A stretch of 64,000 bases of DNA from Acetivibrio cellulolyticus CD2 (GCF_000179595.2 NZ_JH556653.1:564395-628394); one strand, 5' to 3'. Numbered from the stretch's first letter, positions 9,324-19,809 are shown. A program made the numbers and translations. Notes: a model not told the origin generated them from the sequence alone.

Positions 9324-11057
9324 TCACATCCTGCTGTTTATCCAATCCGACAATATTTTTTTCACTTCGTTAATGTCAACACTTTTAACTGCTATCTCCG
9401 TTATTTCTCTTGCCTCATCATAATTTACTCTTCTTATCAAATTATAAATCTCAGAAAAAGCTCCTGGAGTAATACTTAAAGCTTCAACTCCAAGCCCTAA
9501 CAAAAGAACAACTGTCATAGGGTCTGATGCCATTTCCCCGCAAATAACTATAGGTTTTTTATGCTCTTTTGCTCTACCAACACAATACTTAATAATTTTT
9601 ATAAACTCAGGATCAAGGTAATTTTCCTTTTCTATCATTGAACATTTCCTGTTGAGTCCACAAAACTGGTGTAGTAGGTCATTTGTCCCTATATTTATAA
9701 AATCAACTTCCTCAATAATATTATCAATTTCGTTTACTGCATGAATGGTTTCAATAAATGCTCCAATTTTTATTTTTTTAATTGCCTCATTATTCTTAAT
9801 TGATGGATCAGCTTCAATCCCACTTATTATTTCCTTCACTTCCCTTATTTCCTCAGCTGAATTCACCATTGGAAAAGTAATACATACATTGCCATAAGCA
9901 GTCGCACGCATTATCGAACGTATTTGGATGGCAAACTCATTTTTATGTTCAAGAGATCTTTTAATACCCCTCGAAATATTTTCTGATGAAGTGGGATTAA
10001 AGTTAAGAGTGCCCGGAACTTTATCTTCCCCAATATCTGCAGTCCTTAAAACTACCATTCTGTTTCTCATTGTTTTGGCCATTTTTGAATAAATGGAAAA
10101 CTGCTTCTTTTCATCCGGCACCTTATCATAATTAATGATTAAAGATTCAGTTCTAATAAGACCAATGCCATCAAAATTAACGCCCTTTGCAATATTAAAC
10201 TCCTTCAAGCTGCTTATACTTGCATAAAGATAAATTCTATGCCCATCAGATGTAATAGTAGGTTCAAACTTCTCCGCACCTTTTACATAATCTATACCCT
10301 TTAACTTCTCATTGTAATTAAAAATCTCGGAGCTTTCAGGATTAACTATTAATATGCCCTTATTGCAGTCTAAAACTGCATGCTTGTCTCTAAATTCTGT
10401 CAGCACTTTAAAATCTGTATTGCTGAGTGTAGGTATCCCCACACTTTTAAGAATTATTGAGGCATGTGAAAAATATCCTGCTCCATCCTGAGCAACAACT
10501 CCCTTAACTTCCTTTTTGCTAAGCACACCAGCAATAATGGGGTTTAACTCTCTGACAACTACAATATGTGACGAGTCTATTTCATCAAAATTTACTTCAT
10601 TGTCACTGTATATATTCTTTATCAACCTTTTTCTTACATCGTTCAAGTCAAAAATACGATGTTTTACATACTCATTGTCACTTTCTTCTATGCAGTCTAT
10701 ATACCTCTGAATACAAGTATAAATAGCCTTATCTGCATGAAACTTTTCCTGCCTTATTGCATTTTTTATTTCTTCAAAAAAGTAACTGTCATCCAGGATT
10801 TCCTTATAAAACTCAAAAATCCTGTTCTCTTCCTCACTAAGTATCCCTTTAAATCCGTCCTTCAAATCATGAATTTCAATAAACGTTTTACAAATAGCAA
10901 CTTCAAGATCAGTAATCTGGCTTTCAACCTGTGACTCGTCAATTATTCCATGATTCACTTCATAATTTATATCTTTAATAAATATTAATTTACCAACACC
11001 TATACCACTAGATACAGGTATCCCCTCAAACACTATTCTTTCCATATTTTTATACAT
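9324..11057 (-). CDS. ptsP: Enzyme I-like PEP-protein phosphotransferase
   Basis: Enzyme I takes phosphate from phosphoenolpyruvate on a histidine and passes it to His15 of HPr. 577 aa, usual length. Seen: the phosphohistidine domain with His198 in YFSHASI, the PEP domain with RTADIGEDK, TNDLLHQF and the catalytic Cys506 in VICGEMASD. It is divergent: the usual GGRTSHAAI is GAGYFSHASI, and the conserved NPFLG(Y/W)RAIR block that binds PEP phosphate is ENISRGIKRS, with Lys where Arg is expected. The gene follows, by 17 nt, an HPr-like gene whose phospho-acceptor His is Gln. Either another HPr is encoded elsewhere or this protein now works in regulation. Confidence 0.88.
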   Translation of the reverse strand: MYKNMERIVFEGIPVSSGIGVGKLIFIKDINYEVNHGIIDESQVESQITDLEVAICKTFIEIHDLKDGFKGILSEEENRIFEFYKEILDDSYFFEEIKNAIRQEKFHADKAIYTCIQRYIDCIEESDNEYVKHRIFDLNDVRKRLIKNIYSDNEVNFDEIDSSHIVVVRELNPIIAGVLSKKEVKGVVAQDGAGYFSHASIILKSVGIPTLSNTDFKVLTEFRDKHAVLDCNKGILIVNPESSEIFNYNEKLKGIDYVKGAEKFEPTITSDGHRIYLYASISSLKEFNIAKGVNFDGIGLIRTESLIINYDKVPDEKKQFSIYSKMAKTMRNRMVVLRTADIGEDKVPGTLNFNPTSSENISRGIKRSLEHKNEFAIQIRSIMRATAYGNVCITFPMVNSAEEIREVKEIISGIEADPSIKNNEAIKKIKIGAFIETIHAVNEIDNIIEEVDFINIGTNDLLHQFCGLNRKCSMIEKENYLDPEFIKIIKYCVGRAKEHKKPIVICGEMASDPMTVVLLLGLGVEALSITPGAFSEIYNLIRRVNYDEAREITEIAVKSVDINEVKKILSDWINSRM

Positions 11058-11074
11058 TGGATATATATTATCCT

Positions 11075-11338
11075 TTATTCCCCTACGTCAGTTATTAAAT
11101 AACTTTCCAACTCTTTAATTGCCTGAGTTTCATCTTCACCCTCTGCAATTATAGTTATTTTATTACCACTCCCTACGCCTAATGAAAGAAGACCTAATAA
11201 GCTCTTTGCGTTTGCCTTGCGTTCACCTTTTTCAACCCAAATGTTGGCTTTGAAATTGGATGCCTTCTGAATAAACAGTGCAGCAGGCTTACCCTGTAAT
11301 CCTGACACGTTATTAACTACTAATTCTTCCTTTGTCAT
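11075..11338 (-). CDS. crh: Crh-like HPr paralogue (Gln15, Ser46)
   Basis: Small HPr-fold protein, 87 aa. In ordinary HPr, His15 carries phosphate from enzyme I; here position 15 is Gln (SGLQGKPAA), exactly as in Bacillus Crh, while the regulatory serine is kept at position 46 (NAKSLLGLLSLG). By family knowledge such proteins cannot relay phosphate to sugar permeases but, when Ser46 is phosphorylated by HPr kinase, act as CcpA co-repressors. Residue 17 is Lys in place of the usual Arg. It heads the crh-ptsP-uvrC-phosphoesterase operon. The symbol rests on the Gln15 signature; it could equally be called an atypical HPr. Confidence 0.87.
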   Translation of the reverse strand: MTKEELVVNNVSGLQGKPAALFIQKASNFKANIWVEKGERKANAKSLLGLLSLGVGSGNKITIIAEGEDETQAIKELESYLITDVGE

Positions 11339-11377
11339 GTTTTAATTTGCCTCCTAATATTAAATTCCCTAATCAGA

Positions 11378-11405
11378 ATTATATCAAATAATGTACTGTA
11401 AGCAA
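11378..11405 (-). promoter_or_regulatory. Promoter of crh-ptsP-uvrC
   Basis: Minus strand TTGCTT, 16-nt spacer, TATAAT with extended -10 (TGATATAAT). The predicted start is about 35 nt upstream of the crh ATG. Confidence 0.6.
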
Positions 11406-11547
11406 CTTAAATTTTATATTTTGTAAGCAATATTAGCAAGCCAAAGTTTTCAGAAAATAGTAAACCTTTCATTATCTCACAGAGCACTTAAAGGAAATTA
11501 AGCATATTGAATATGCAATTGCACTCAAATTAGTGATTAAAAATTCT

Positions 11548-12207
11548 CTAAGGTAATTTTGTATCTTTAATTTCATATAGCTTCACAGTCACTATGTCTC
11601 CTGCTACAGAGACCTTAATTACAATCGGATTACTGCGGTTGTTTATAAATTTTAAATCAGCACCACCATAAACTACGGTTGCATCTTTACCCTCTCCGAC
11701 ATATCCAACTTTATTGGAATGCGGGTGGCGTTCAGTAATGCTTAAACCTGCTTCTAGGGCTGCATTATAAAGAGTTGTTGCAATCTGACATATCCCTCCT
11801 CCAACGCCATACCCTTTTTTAGGACCATCTTTAGACTTTATAATAATAGGAGCTTTCTTATACCCCTTTTCACTTGTTCTCCTGCCTAATGTGCCATTAA
11901 CCGAAAACTCCTCTTTTGGCATTACTTTTACATTATCTATATAGTTTCCAGCAATCTCAATATTACTCACCCTGGATTTTTGATCATCTAGTATTTTTGT
12001 AGAATAGCTTGCTATCTCAATAATGCTATTTCTTACAGTATCAGATGTTATATCCGGTTTTACATCTTCAACAATTGGATTTACTTCCGTTAATATTTTC
12101 TTTTCGGTAATTCCCTTTTTCTCAGTAGTCCCCGAGCTGCAGGCAGTGATAAAAGCAGTAATCATGCAAATAGCAACAGGTTTTATTATTTTAGCTTTGC
12201 AAAGCAC
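11548..12207 (-). CDS. VanW-domain lipoprotein
   Basis: Predicted exported lipoprotein of 219 aa with a VanW domain; the molecular role of VanW proteins is not established. I choose the GTG at 12207 because GAGGAGG lies 8-9 nt ahead of it and because this gives a normal lipoprotein signal: short basic start, hydrophobic core and lipobox ITAC near residue 20. A longer frame from 12306 would bury that signal. The VanW core is clear: EEFSVNGTLGRRT, then GVGGGICQIATTLYNA and ERHPHSNKVGY. It follows a small membrane protein and the ECF sigma/anti-sigma pair, so an envelope role is plausible. A second VanW gene lies at 62-63 kb. Confidence 0.83.
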   Translation of the reverse strand: MLCKAKIIKPVAICMITAFITACSSGTTEKKGITEKKILTEVNPIVEDVKPDITSDTVRNSIIEIASYSTKILDDQKSRVSNIEIAGNYIDNVKVMPKEEFSVNGTLGRRTSEKGYKKAPIIIKSKDGPKKGYGVGGGICQIATTLYNAALEAGLSITERHPHSNKVGYVGEGKDATVVYGGADLKFINNRSNPIVIKVSVAGDIVTVKLYEIKDTKLP

Positions 12208-12335
12208 TTCTGCCACCTCCTCTAATTCACACACATATCCCAGTTCTAGTTTTAAACCATAATCGCTTCCGTATAAAAAAGGAACTATATCTTCTAAAAT
12301 ATCCACATGCTCTTTAGAAGATATAGTATAGTGCC

Positions 12336-12713
12336 CTAATAGCCAACCATACGCTCAGCCAAAATGACGTATATAATACCAAGTACCAAATTCATAAGTC
12401 CGAGAACTACGTTGGCTATTATTAAAGTATTCCCGCTTCCTTTTATCTGTTTATTCAATAAAATACCGAAGGTTATTCCTGCTACAGCGAATAATGGAGA
12501 AATAAAAAATGTTAATGCCGCACTTATCCATCCTAGAATTACATACAATTTTGCATTTTCCCTAATTGAAATAGTTCCATTGTAGCTTTCATGTATGTCG
12601 TTTCTTGCAACTGATAGGTTTTCATCTACTTTATTCTTATCAAATGCAACGTGCGATTTGTCTTCATTTATAACATCAACTTCATTTTCTTTTCCATAAA
12701 ATTCCTCGTCCAT
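12336..12713 (-). CDS. Small two-helix membrane protein (DUF4190-like)
   Basis: A 125-aa protein with a charged, acidic N-terminal half (residues 1-50) and two predicted membrane helices (about 57-85 and 97-120), separated by a short LLNKQIKGSGN loop. This layout resembles DUF4190-type membrane proteins of Firmicutes, whose function is unknown. GGAGGTGA sits just before the ATG. It lies between the anti-sigma gene, from which a terminator separates it, and the VanW lipoprotein gene. No catalytic motif is visible. Confidence 0.65.
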   Translation of the reverse strand: MDEEFYGKENEVDVINEDKSHVAFDKNKVDENLSVARNDIHESYNGTISIRENAKLYVILGWISAALTFFISPLFAVAGITFGILLNKQIKGSGNTLIIANVVLGLMNLVLGIIYVILAERMVGY

Positions 12714-12833
12714 AGAATCACCTCCGTGTGATTATTATTAGTGATAAAAAGACATCTATTCAAGTATTATTTTCATAAACCTAAAAAACGATGTTAATTA
12801 ACCATACGCTGTGCAAATTACATAAATCCTACA

Positions 12834-12870
12834 AAAAAGAAGAGCTTCCATAAAGAAAGCTCCTCTTTTT
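12834..12870 (-). terminator. Terminator after the sigma/anti-sigma genes
   Basis: Minus strand AAAAAGAGGAGCTTTC hairpin with GGAAGCTCTTC and a run of six or more T. It lies about 15 nt past the anti-sigma stop codon. Confidence 0.88.
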
Positions 12871-12884
12871 GATCATTTTTTTCG

Positions 12885-13463
12885 TTATTCATTTTGTAAT
12901 AAATTTGCCGATTTCTTATCATTATTTTGTATTTCATTAACAGTATAAGCTTTGGACATAGTCGCTATTACTACCAACCCCATTAAAACATAGTAAATAT
13001 CCTTAAACGTAGAATTAAAACAATACGCAATACGTATAAACATTTTTACCCCAAATTCAATATTACTTAGAACACCATACACAGTATAAGTGATACTTAC
13101 AGGAATTCCAACGTATTTCATAATTTCTAAAATGTAATCCTTCATGAAGATCGCACAAATTATCAATCCAAAAGTCAAAAAAATACTTGATAGAAAATAT
13201 AAAAGAATAAGCTTCTTTTCTTTTTTAATTTTCTGATAGTCGTCCATCAAGTTAATTCTACTCATCACTGTTATTTCAAAATCATCAGGTGGTTCAATTC
13301 CCTTGTCTTCTTCTAGGGATTTTACAATACTGTCATATTCCTGAAACTCTGCACAGCATACATTGCACTTGTTAATATGATGAATCAGTTCTGCATGCTC
13401 AGAATCGCTTAATTCACCATCTAAGTACTTCATAATATATTCATTAGATTGATTACAGTTCAT
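12885..13463 (-). CDS. Zinc-finger anti-sigma factor
   Basis: Membrane-bound anti-sigma factor of 192 aa. The N-terminal cytoplasmic part carries the ZAS signature H-x3-C-x2-C (His29, Cys33, Cys36), which holds the ECF sigma factor inactive. Hydrophobic stretches follow near residues 83-107 and, less strongly, 155-172, giving one or two membrane helices. Its ATG overlaps the stop codon of the sigma gene (ATGA), a sign of translational coupling and of a fixed sigma:anti-sigma ratio. The signal that releases the sigma factor is not evident. Confidence 0.85.
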   Translation of the reverse strand: MNCNQSNEYIMKYLDGELSDSEHAELIHHINKCNVCCAEFQEYDSIVKSLEEDKGIEPPDDFEITVMSRINLMDDYQKIKKEKKLILLYFLSSIFLTFGLIICAIFMKDYILEIMKYVGIPVSITYTVYGVLSNIEFGVKMFIRIAYCFNSTFKDIYYVLMGLVVIATMSKAYTVNEIQNNDKKSANLLQNE

Positions 13464-14014
13464 AGAATTCCCTCCTTTCTTTCGGCAGATAGTTTTTCCT
13501 TAAGCATCTGCCTGGCTCTAAACAACCTGTTTTTTATAATAGTCATAGGCTCATTAAGAACCTTTGTCATCTCTTCGTATGAAAGTCCGTTCTTGTGGTA
13601 AAGTATTAATGGTACACGATATTTTTCAGGCAATTTCGAAAGTTCGTAATTAACTCTATCGCTTTGCTCACGTTTTAAGTAACTTGATTCAGGAGTATCT
13701 ATATCACTGGAAACACCTACAGCCTCGTCAATAGGCATTGTATCAACCTTTTTCTTTCTAATAACATCCAAACAATAGTTTGTCGCAATTTTAACCGACC
13801 ATGTTGAAAACTTGTACTGAGGGTCGTACTTATCCAATGCCCTGTATATTCTTATAAATACCTCTTGTGCTATATCGTTGACTTCTTCCTTATTATTAAT
13901 CATATTATATATAACATTATATATCAACCTTTTATATTTTGTAATCAACTCGGAAAATGCTTCCTTATCACCTGCAAGGCATCTTTTTACAATCACAATA
14001 TCCAGCGTTTCCAA
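13460..14014 (-). CDS. ECF-type RNA polymerase sigma factor
   Basis: Sigma-70 family factor of the extracytoplasmic-function group, 184 aa. Region 2 is clear (DIAQEVFIRIYRALDKY and FSTWSVKIATNYCLD) and region 4 follows near the C-terminus (LPEKYRVPLILYHKNGLSYE and NRLFRARQMLKEKL); region 3 is absent, as expected for ECF factors. I place the start at TTG (14014) because GGGGGAGGTGA stands 7-8 nt upstream; the longer frame to 14053 has no ribosome site. The anti-sigma gene overlaps its end. It probably autoregulates, but the target promoter motif is not obvious upstream. Confidence 0.9.
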   Translation of the reverse strand: METLDIVIVKRCLAGDKEAFSELITKYKRLIYNVIYNMINNKEEVNDIAQEVFIRIYRALDKYDPQYKFSTWSVKIATNYCLDVIRKKKVDTMPIDEAVGVSSDIDTPESSYLKREQSDRVNYELSKLPEKYRVPLILYHKNGLSYEEMTKVLNEPMTIIKNRLFRARQMLKEKLSAERKEGIL

Positions 14015-14234
14015 TAATATCTCACCTCCCCCTGTTTCAATAAATAGCAACAAATGATATAATATAAATATATTATTTTAATTTTCACTTAATCTTATTT
14101 ACGCATTTAAATCTATTTTGTCTGATTCAAAATTTTTAATCCATGATATAATTATAGCTTAGATGCTATCAACTTCATAGAGTCCCATATGTAGTTACAC
14201 ATGCAAACAAATTTATTATAGGAATGGTGATTAT

Positions 14235-14582
14235 ATGATAGTTAAAAATGTTACTAAAAGCAGCATTTTATCAGATGATTTAAGTGTAGCCAACACCTTC
14301 TTCAAACGTTTTATGGGATTAATGTTCAAGCAGGAATTGCCTCATGGGAAAGGACTTCATATCGTTCCCTGCAATTCAATTCATATGTGTTTTATGAATT
14401 TTCCATTAGATATAATTTTCTTAAGCAAAGATATGGAGATCATAAGTATTATTGAAGGTATTAAGCCCTGGAAGGTTTCGCCAATCATCTCTAAGTCATA
14501 TTCTGTATTGGAACTCCCCTTTGGAACAATAGCCCAAACCAATTCTAGTATTGGTGATGAGTTAGTTATTTTACCACTGTAA
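14235..14582 (+). CDS. DUF192 family protein
   Basis: A 115-aa DUF192 protein, a small beta-rich family of unknown function that is often secreted in other bacteria but here has no signal peptide. Family hallmarks: FKRFMGLMF near residue 24, then IVPCNSIHMCFMNFPLDIIFL, and ending in a GD motif (SIGDELVIL). It is the only plus-strand gene in the first 53 kb and is divergent from the ECF sigma gene. TATAAT at 14147-14152 with an extended -10 TG lies about 85 nt upstream. AGGAATGGTGA precedes the ATG. Confidence 0.8.
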   Translation: MIVKNVTKSSILSDDLSVANTFFKRFMGLMFKQELPHGKGLHIVPCNSIHMCFMNFPLDIIFLSKDMEIISIIEGIKPWKVSPIISKSYSVLELPFGTIAQTNSSIGDELVILPL

Positions 14583-14630
14583 TTTCCTTGATACAAGAAA
14601 AATAAAACAACCATAATTTCCTTAACATTA

Positions 14631-14662
14631 AAAAAAGGACCGGATAAATTATCCGATCCTTC
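14631..14662 (-). terminator. Terminator after tuf
   Basis: Minus strand AAGGATCGGATAA stem with TTATCCGGTCCTT and a T7 run. It lies 13 nt past the tuf stop codon and ends the rplGB-rpsL-rpsG-fusA-tuf unit. Confidence 0.92.
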
Positions 14663-14674
14663 TTTTATAAAATA

Positions 14675-15877
14675 TTATTCAATGATCTTATTAACGTTTC
14701 CTGATCCAACAGTTCTTCCACCTTCACGGATAGCGAACTTTAATCCTTCGTCCATAGCTATTGGAGTGATCAGTTTGATTTTCATAGTGATGTGGTCACC
14801 AGGCATAACCATTTCTGTTCCTGCTGGAAGTTCAACAACACCAGTAACGTCTGTTGTTCTGAAATAGAACTGTGGTCTGTAGTTGTTGAAGAATGGAGTA
14901 TGTCTTCCACCTTCTTCTTTAGTTAAAACGTAAACCTGAGCTTCGAAATAAGTATGAGGTTTGATTGAACCTGGTTTTGCAAGAACCTGACCTCTTTCGA
15001 TATCAGCTCTTTGAATACCTCTTAAGAGAGCTCCGATATTGTCACCAGCAACAGCTGAATCAAGAAGTTTTCTGAACATTTCTATACCAGTAACAACAGT
15101 TTTCTTAGGAGCTTCCATCAAACCAACGATTTCAACTTCATCTCCAACTTTAAGTGTACCGTTTTCAACTCTACCTGTAGCAACAGTACCACGACCTGTG
15201 ATTGAGAAAACATCCTCTACAGGCATGATAAATGGCTTGTCAGTAGCTCTTTCAGGAGTTGGTATATAAGCATCAACTTGTGCCATCAAATTCATAATTG
15301 GCTGATATTCTGGTGCACTAACATCTGTAGCAGTTGATTCAAGAGCAACAAGTGCTGAACCTCTAACGATCGGAATATCATCACCAGGGAACTCATATGA
15401 GGATAATAATTCTCTAAGTTCCATTTCAACTAACTCGATAAGTTCTTCGTCATCAACCATATCACATTTGTTTAAGAAAACAACTATGTATGGAACACCA
15501 ACCTGACGAGACAAAAGAATGTGTTCTCTTGTCTGTGGCATAGGACCATCAGCAGCAGAAACAACAAGGATAGCTCCATCCATCTGAGCAGCACCAGTGA
15601 TCATGTTTTTAACATAGTCAGCGTGGCCTGGGCAGTCAACGTGAGCGTAGTGTCTGTTGTCAGTTTCATACTCAACGTGAGCTGTTGAAATAGTGATACC
15701 TCTTTCTCTTTCTTCTGGAGCCTTGTCGATTTGGTCATATGCAGAGTAACTTGCCTTACCGAGGAAGCTCAATACTTTTGTTATAGCTGCAGTTAATGAA
15801 GTCTTACCATGGTCAACGTGACCTATTGTTCCAATATTAACGTGGGGTTTGCTTCTTTCAAATTTAGCTTTTGCCAT
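14675..15877 (-). CDS. tuf: Elongation factor Tu
   Basis: GTPase that delivers aminoacyl-tRNA to the ribosome. 400 aa. Seen: P-loop GHVDHGKT (residues 19-26), G2/G3 elements RGITI and DCPGHADY, and the base-recognition NKCDM, followed by the two beta-barrel domains with [12 protein letters not shown] and the C-terminal region [22 protein letters not shown] precedes the ATG. It is the last gene of the streptomycin operon, after fusA, with a hairpin in the 133-nt gap that could tune its relative expression. Confidence 0.99.
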   Translation of the reverse strand: MAKAKFERSKPHVNIGTIGHVDHGKTSLTAAITKVLSFLGKASYSAYDQIDKAPEERERGITISTAHVEYETDNRHYAHVDCPGHADYVKNMITGAAQMDGAILVVSAADGPMPQTREHILLSRQVGVPYIVVFLNKCDMVDDEELIELVEMELRELLSSYEFPGDDIPIVRGSALVALESTATDVSAPEYQPIMNLMAQVDAYIPTPERATDKPFIMPVEDVFSITGRGTVATGRVENGTLKVGDEVEIVGLMEAPKKTVVTGIEMFRKLLDSAVAGDNIGALLRGIQRADIERGQVLAKPGSIKPHTYFEAQVYVLTKEEGGRHTPFFNNYRPQFYFRTTDVTGVVELPAGTEMVMPGDHITMKIKLITPIAMDEGLKFAIREGGRTVGSGNVNKIIE

Positions 15878-15939
15878 TGTTAATTCTCCTCCTTTGTCAG
15901 TAATAATACTGATTTTTATTAGTTAACTATAATTATTTT

Positions 15940-15971
15940 TTACAGGGAATACACAGGTATTGTATATTCCC
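15940..15971 (-). repeat. Hairpin between fusA and tuf
   Basis: Inverted repeat CAGGGAATA/TATTCCCTG around a 13-nt loop with further partial pairing. On the minus strand it is followed by TAAAAAA, not T, so it is not a standard terminator. It may be an mRNA processing or stability site. Confidence 0.55.
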
Positions 15972-16010
15972 TGATTATTACTTATTTATTCTGCCATTAT
16001 ATACGGTCGA

Positions 16011-18089
16011 TTATTTGCCTACTCTACCGCTAATAACAGATTCCTGAATGTTCCTAGGAACTTCTTCGAAATGGCTTATCTGCATTGTGAAGACACCTCT
16101 ACCCTGTGTTCTTGAACGCAAAGTAGTTGCATATCCGAACATTTCAGACAATGGAACATTACAATTTATAACCTGTGCTCCATTGCGGGCTTCCATACCT
16201 TCGATTCTTCCTCTTCTTGAGTTCAAATCTCCCATTACGTCACCCATGTATTCTTCAGGAACTGTAACACTAACCTTCATTATAGGCTCAAGAAGAACAG
16301 GATCTGCCTTCCTCATACCATCCTTAAACGCCATGGAACCAGCTATCTTAAACGCCATTTCTGAAGAGTCAACTTCATGGTATGAACCGTCATAAAGAGT
16401 ACACTTGATATCCACAACAGGATAGCCGCCTAATACACCAGTATTCATTGCTTCCTGAATACCAGCATCGATTGGTCCTATATATTCCTTTGGAACAACA
16501 CCACCAACGATTTTGTTAACAAACTCATAACCTGCTCCTGGCTCTCTTGGCTCCATTTCGATCCAACAGTGACCATACTGTCCTCTACCACCTGACTGTC
16601 TGACAAACTTACCTTCAGACTTGATAGTCTTTCTGATAGTCTCTTTGTATGCAACCTGTGGATTACCAACGTTAGCTTCAACTTTGAATTCTCTCATCAT
16701 ACGGTCAACGATGATTTCAAGATGCAATTCACCCATACCTTCGATTATAGTTTGTCCGCTATCTGGATCTGTATGCGTTCTGAAAGTCGGATCCTCTTCT
16801 GCAAGTTTTGCAAGAGCGAATCCCATCTTATCCTGTCCAGCTTTTGACTTCGGTTCAATAGCAACTGATATAACAGGTTCTGGGAACTCCATGGATTCTA
16901 ATATAACAGGGCTTCCTTCTTCACACAAAGTATCACCTGTAGTAGTATCCTTGAGACCAACAGCTGCAGCTATATCCCCAGAGTATACCATTTCAATTTC
17001 TTCTCTGTGGTTTGCGTGCATCTGAAGAATTCTACCTATTCTTTCCCTTTTACCTTTAGTTGCATTTAAAACATATGAACCAGAGGATATTTTACCTGAA
17101 TATACTCTAAAGAAGCAAAGTTTTCCTACAAAAGGGTCAGTCATTATCTTAAATGCCAATGCAGCAAATGGAGCATCGTCATCAGACTTTCTTTCAATTT
17201 CAGTTTCTCCATCATCAGCTACACCTTTTATAGCAGGTATATCAAGCGGTGATGGCATGTAGTCTATAACTGCATCAAGTAGATTCTGAACTCCCTTGTT
17301 TTTGTATGAAGAACCACATATAACTGGTATCATGCTAACACTAATTGTAGCTTTTCTGATACCTTTTTTGATTTCCTCTAAAGTAAGCTCTTCGCCATCA
17401 AGGTATTTCACCATAAGTTCTTCTTCTTGCTCAGCAACAGCCTCAATAAGAATATTCCTATATTCAGCAGCTAATTCCTTCATATCATCTGGAATCTCTC
17501 TTTCTTCAATTACTTTTCCGAGGTCATCCATGTAATATTCTGCTTTCATAGTTACAAGGTCAATAATTCCTAAGAATTGATCTTCCTTACCTATTGGCAG
17601 TTGAATAGGAACAGCATTTGCCTGAAGTCTTTCCTTCATCATCTTTACAACATTATAGAAGTCGGCTCCCATTATGTCCATCTTATTGACATATGCCATA
17701 CGAGGAACATGATATCTGTCAGCCTGCCTCCATACTGTCTCTGATTGTGGCTCAACTCCGCCTTTAGCACAAAATACAGTAACAGATCCGTCAAGAACAC
17801 GAAGTGATCTCTCAACTTCAACTGTAAAGTCAACGTGCCCCGGCGTATCTATAATATTTATTCTATTTCCTTTCCATTGAGCAGTAGTAGCGGCAGAAGT
17901 AATTGTTATACCTCTTTCCTGCTCCTGCTCCATCCAGTCCATAGTTGCAGCACCTTCATGAACTTCACCTATCTTATGAACTTTACCGGTATAGAATAGA
18001 ATACGCTCAGTAGTAGTTGTTTTACCTGCATCTATGTGAGCCATAATTCCAATATTTCTGGTATTTTCTAAACTAAATTGCCTGGGCAT
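16011..18089 (-). CDS. fusA: Elongation factor G
   Basis: Translocase GTPase that moves tRNA and mRNA through the ribosome and, with RRF, recycles it. 692 aa, normal. Seen: P-loop [10 protein letters not shown] (about 17-26), switch elements RGITI and [12 protein letters not shown], the domain II beta barrel, and domain IV with [13 protein letters not shown] and [14 protein letters not shown]. The N-terminus [20 protein letters not shown] is canonical. It lies between rpsG and tuf as in most bacteria. Confidence 0.99.
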   Translation of the reverse strand: MPRQFSLENTRNIGIMAHIDAGKTTTTERILFYTGKVHKIGEVHEGAATMDWMEQEQERGITITSAATTAQWKGNRINIIDTPGHVDFTVEVERSLRVLDGSVTVFCAKGGVEPQSETVWRQADRYHVPRMAYVNKMDIMGADFYNVVKMMKERLQANAVPIQLPIGKEDQFLGIIDLVTMKAEYYMDDLGKVIEEREIPDDMKELAAEYRNILIEAVAEQEEELMVKYLDGEELTLEEIKKGIRKATISVSMIPVICGSSYKNKGVQNLLDAVIDYMPSPLDIPAIKGVADDGETEIERKSDDDAPFAALAFKIMTDPFVGKLCFFRVYSGKISSGSYVLNATKGKRERIGRILQMHANHREEIEMVYSGDIAAAVGLKDTTTGDTLCEEGSPVILESMEFPEPVISVAIEPKSKAGQDKMGFALAKLAEEDPTFRTHTDPDSGQTIIEGMGELHLEIIVDRMMREFKVEANVGNPQVAYKETIRKTIKSEGKFVRQSGGRGQYGHCWIEMEPREPGAGYEFVNKIVGGVVPKEYIGPIDAGIQEAMNTGVLGGYPVVDIKCTLYDGSYHEVDSSEMAFKIAGSMAFKDGMRKADPVLLEPIMKVSVTVPEEYMGDVMGDLNSRRGRIEGMEARNGAQVINCNVPLSEMFGYATTLRSRTQGRGVFTMQISHFEEVPRNIQESVISGRVGK

Positions 18090-18155
18090 TTCTACCTTCC
18101 TTTCAAAACATCACTTTCATATATCAGTGACTTTGTCCATATAGTAAATTGAAAA

Positions 18156-18758
<603 letters not shown>

Positions 18759-18795
18759 TTACTACCATACATCGCGCAAAGCACGTTATATGATC

Positions 18796-19227
18796 TTACT
18801 TTTTAGCTGCAGCTCCAGGCTTTGGCCTCTTAGCACCATATTTTGACCTTGATTGCATTCTCTTTGCAACTCCGGCAGTATCGAGTGTTCCACGAATAAT
18901 ATGATACCTAACCCCTGGTAAGTCTTTTACCCTTCCTCCTCTTATAAGAACAACACTGTGTTCCTGAAGATTGTGGCCTATACCAGGAATATAAGCTGTT
19001 ACTTCAATACCGTTAGTTAAACGAACCCTTGCAACCTTTCTTAAAGCTGAGTTAGGTTTCTTAGGTGTTGTTGTTTTAACTACAGTACAAACTCCTCTTT
19101 TTTGTGGACTACTCAAATCTGTAGTCTTCTTCTGCAAAGAATTGAATCCTTTTTGCAAAGCAGGAGCAGTTGATTTCTTATCAAGGGTTTGTCTCCCTTT
19201 TCTAACTAACTGGTTAAACGTTGGCAT
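18796..19227 (-). CDS. rpsL: 30S ribosomal protein S12
   Basis: Decoding-centre protein of the small subunit, 143 aa. Conserved [13 protein letters not shown] and [11 protein letters not shown] segments are present, including the lysines that are mutated in streptomycin-resistant strains, so the sequence looks wild type there. GGAGG stands ahead of the ATG. It is preceded by the L7Ae-like gene and followed by rpsG. Confidence 0.98.
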   Translation of the reverse strand: MPTFNQLVRKGRQTLDKKSTAPALQKGFNSLQKKTTDLSSPQKRGVCTVVKTTTPKKPNSALRKVARVRLTNGIEVTAYIPGIGHNLQEHSVVLIRGGRVKDLPGVRYHIIRGTLDTAGVAKRMQSRSKYGAKRPKPGAAAKK

Positions 19228-19342
19228 TTTTTCACCTCCTTTAAATAATATGTAATCTATTCAAAATCTCAAGGGCATTCGCCCCATCTGACTTTATAGC
19301 ATTTGTTCAGTAACTTCCTGTGATAAAACAATGATTATAAAA

Positions 19343-19585
19343 TCATTTAAGCGTACATGCAACAGCAGCCCCAACATCTATGTTACAGGCTTTACCAAGC
19401 AGTTTCATTGTGTCAACATACACAACCTGTACATTGTCTTTTTTACACAACTCTATTACTTTGCCAACAACACGCTCATCTGCATCTCGGGCAATAAAAA
19501 CCACCTTGGCTGCACCTTTTTCAATTGTCTTTATGGTCTGCTTTACTCCAACTGTTATATTTCCGTCCCTTAAGCTTTCAATCAC
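19343..19585 (-). CDS. rplGB: L7Ae/YbxF-type kink-turn RNA-binding protein
   Basis: Small L7Ae-family protein of 80 aa (B. subtilis YbxF/RplGB type) that binds kink-turn RNA; its ribosomal role is minor and not fully settled. Seen: GVKQTIKTIEKGAAKVVFIA (residues about 13-32), then ADERV and the C-terminal LGKACNIDVGAAV characteristic of the family. The start is GTG with AGGAGG 6 nt upstream. It is the first gene of the unit containing rpsL, rpsG, fusA and tuf, the usual Firmicutes position between rpoC and rpsL. Confidence 0.93.
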   Translation of the reverse strand: MIESLRDGNITVGVKQTIKTIEKGAAKVVFIARDADERVVGKVIELCKKDNVQVVYVDTMKLLGKACNIDVGAAVACTLK

Positions 19586-19705
19586 CTTTTACCTCCTAGC
19601 CAGTATCAGGCTTTGCACGAAAAACTTAAACTTTTTAGCTACAAATCCATAATATATGTTGCAATTGCCTTAATATATAGAAATCACAATTTTACATACT
19701 GCAAT

Positions 19706-19735
19706 ATTTTATCACCGCTATTCTTATTTTGTCAA
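19706..19735 (-). promoter_or_regulatory. Promoter of rplGB-rpsL-rpsG-fusA-tuf
   Basis: Minus strand TTGACA, 18-nt spacer, TAAAAT. The start is predicted about 110 nt before the rplGB GTG. It lies just past the rpoC terminator, so this unit is independent of rpoBC. Confidence 0.68.
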
Positions 19736-19809
19736 GGTATATAATAAAAAATAACCCGCCGCCTATTTATATTTAAAATTCGATTTTCGGGTAAATACTT
19801 CGAAAAAGC

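Noticed and set aside
12208..12306. Upstream extension of the VanW lipoprotein frame
   Set aside because: It would bury the lipoprotein signal; GAGGAGG supports the GTG at 12207.
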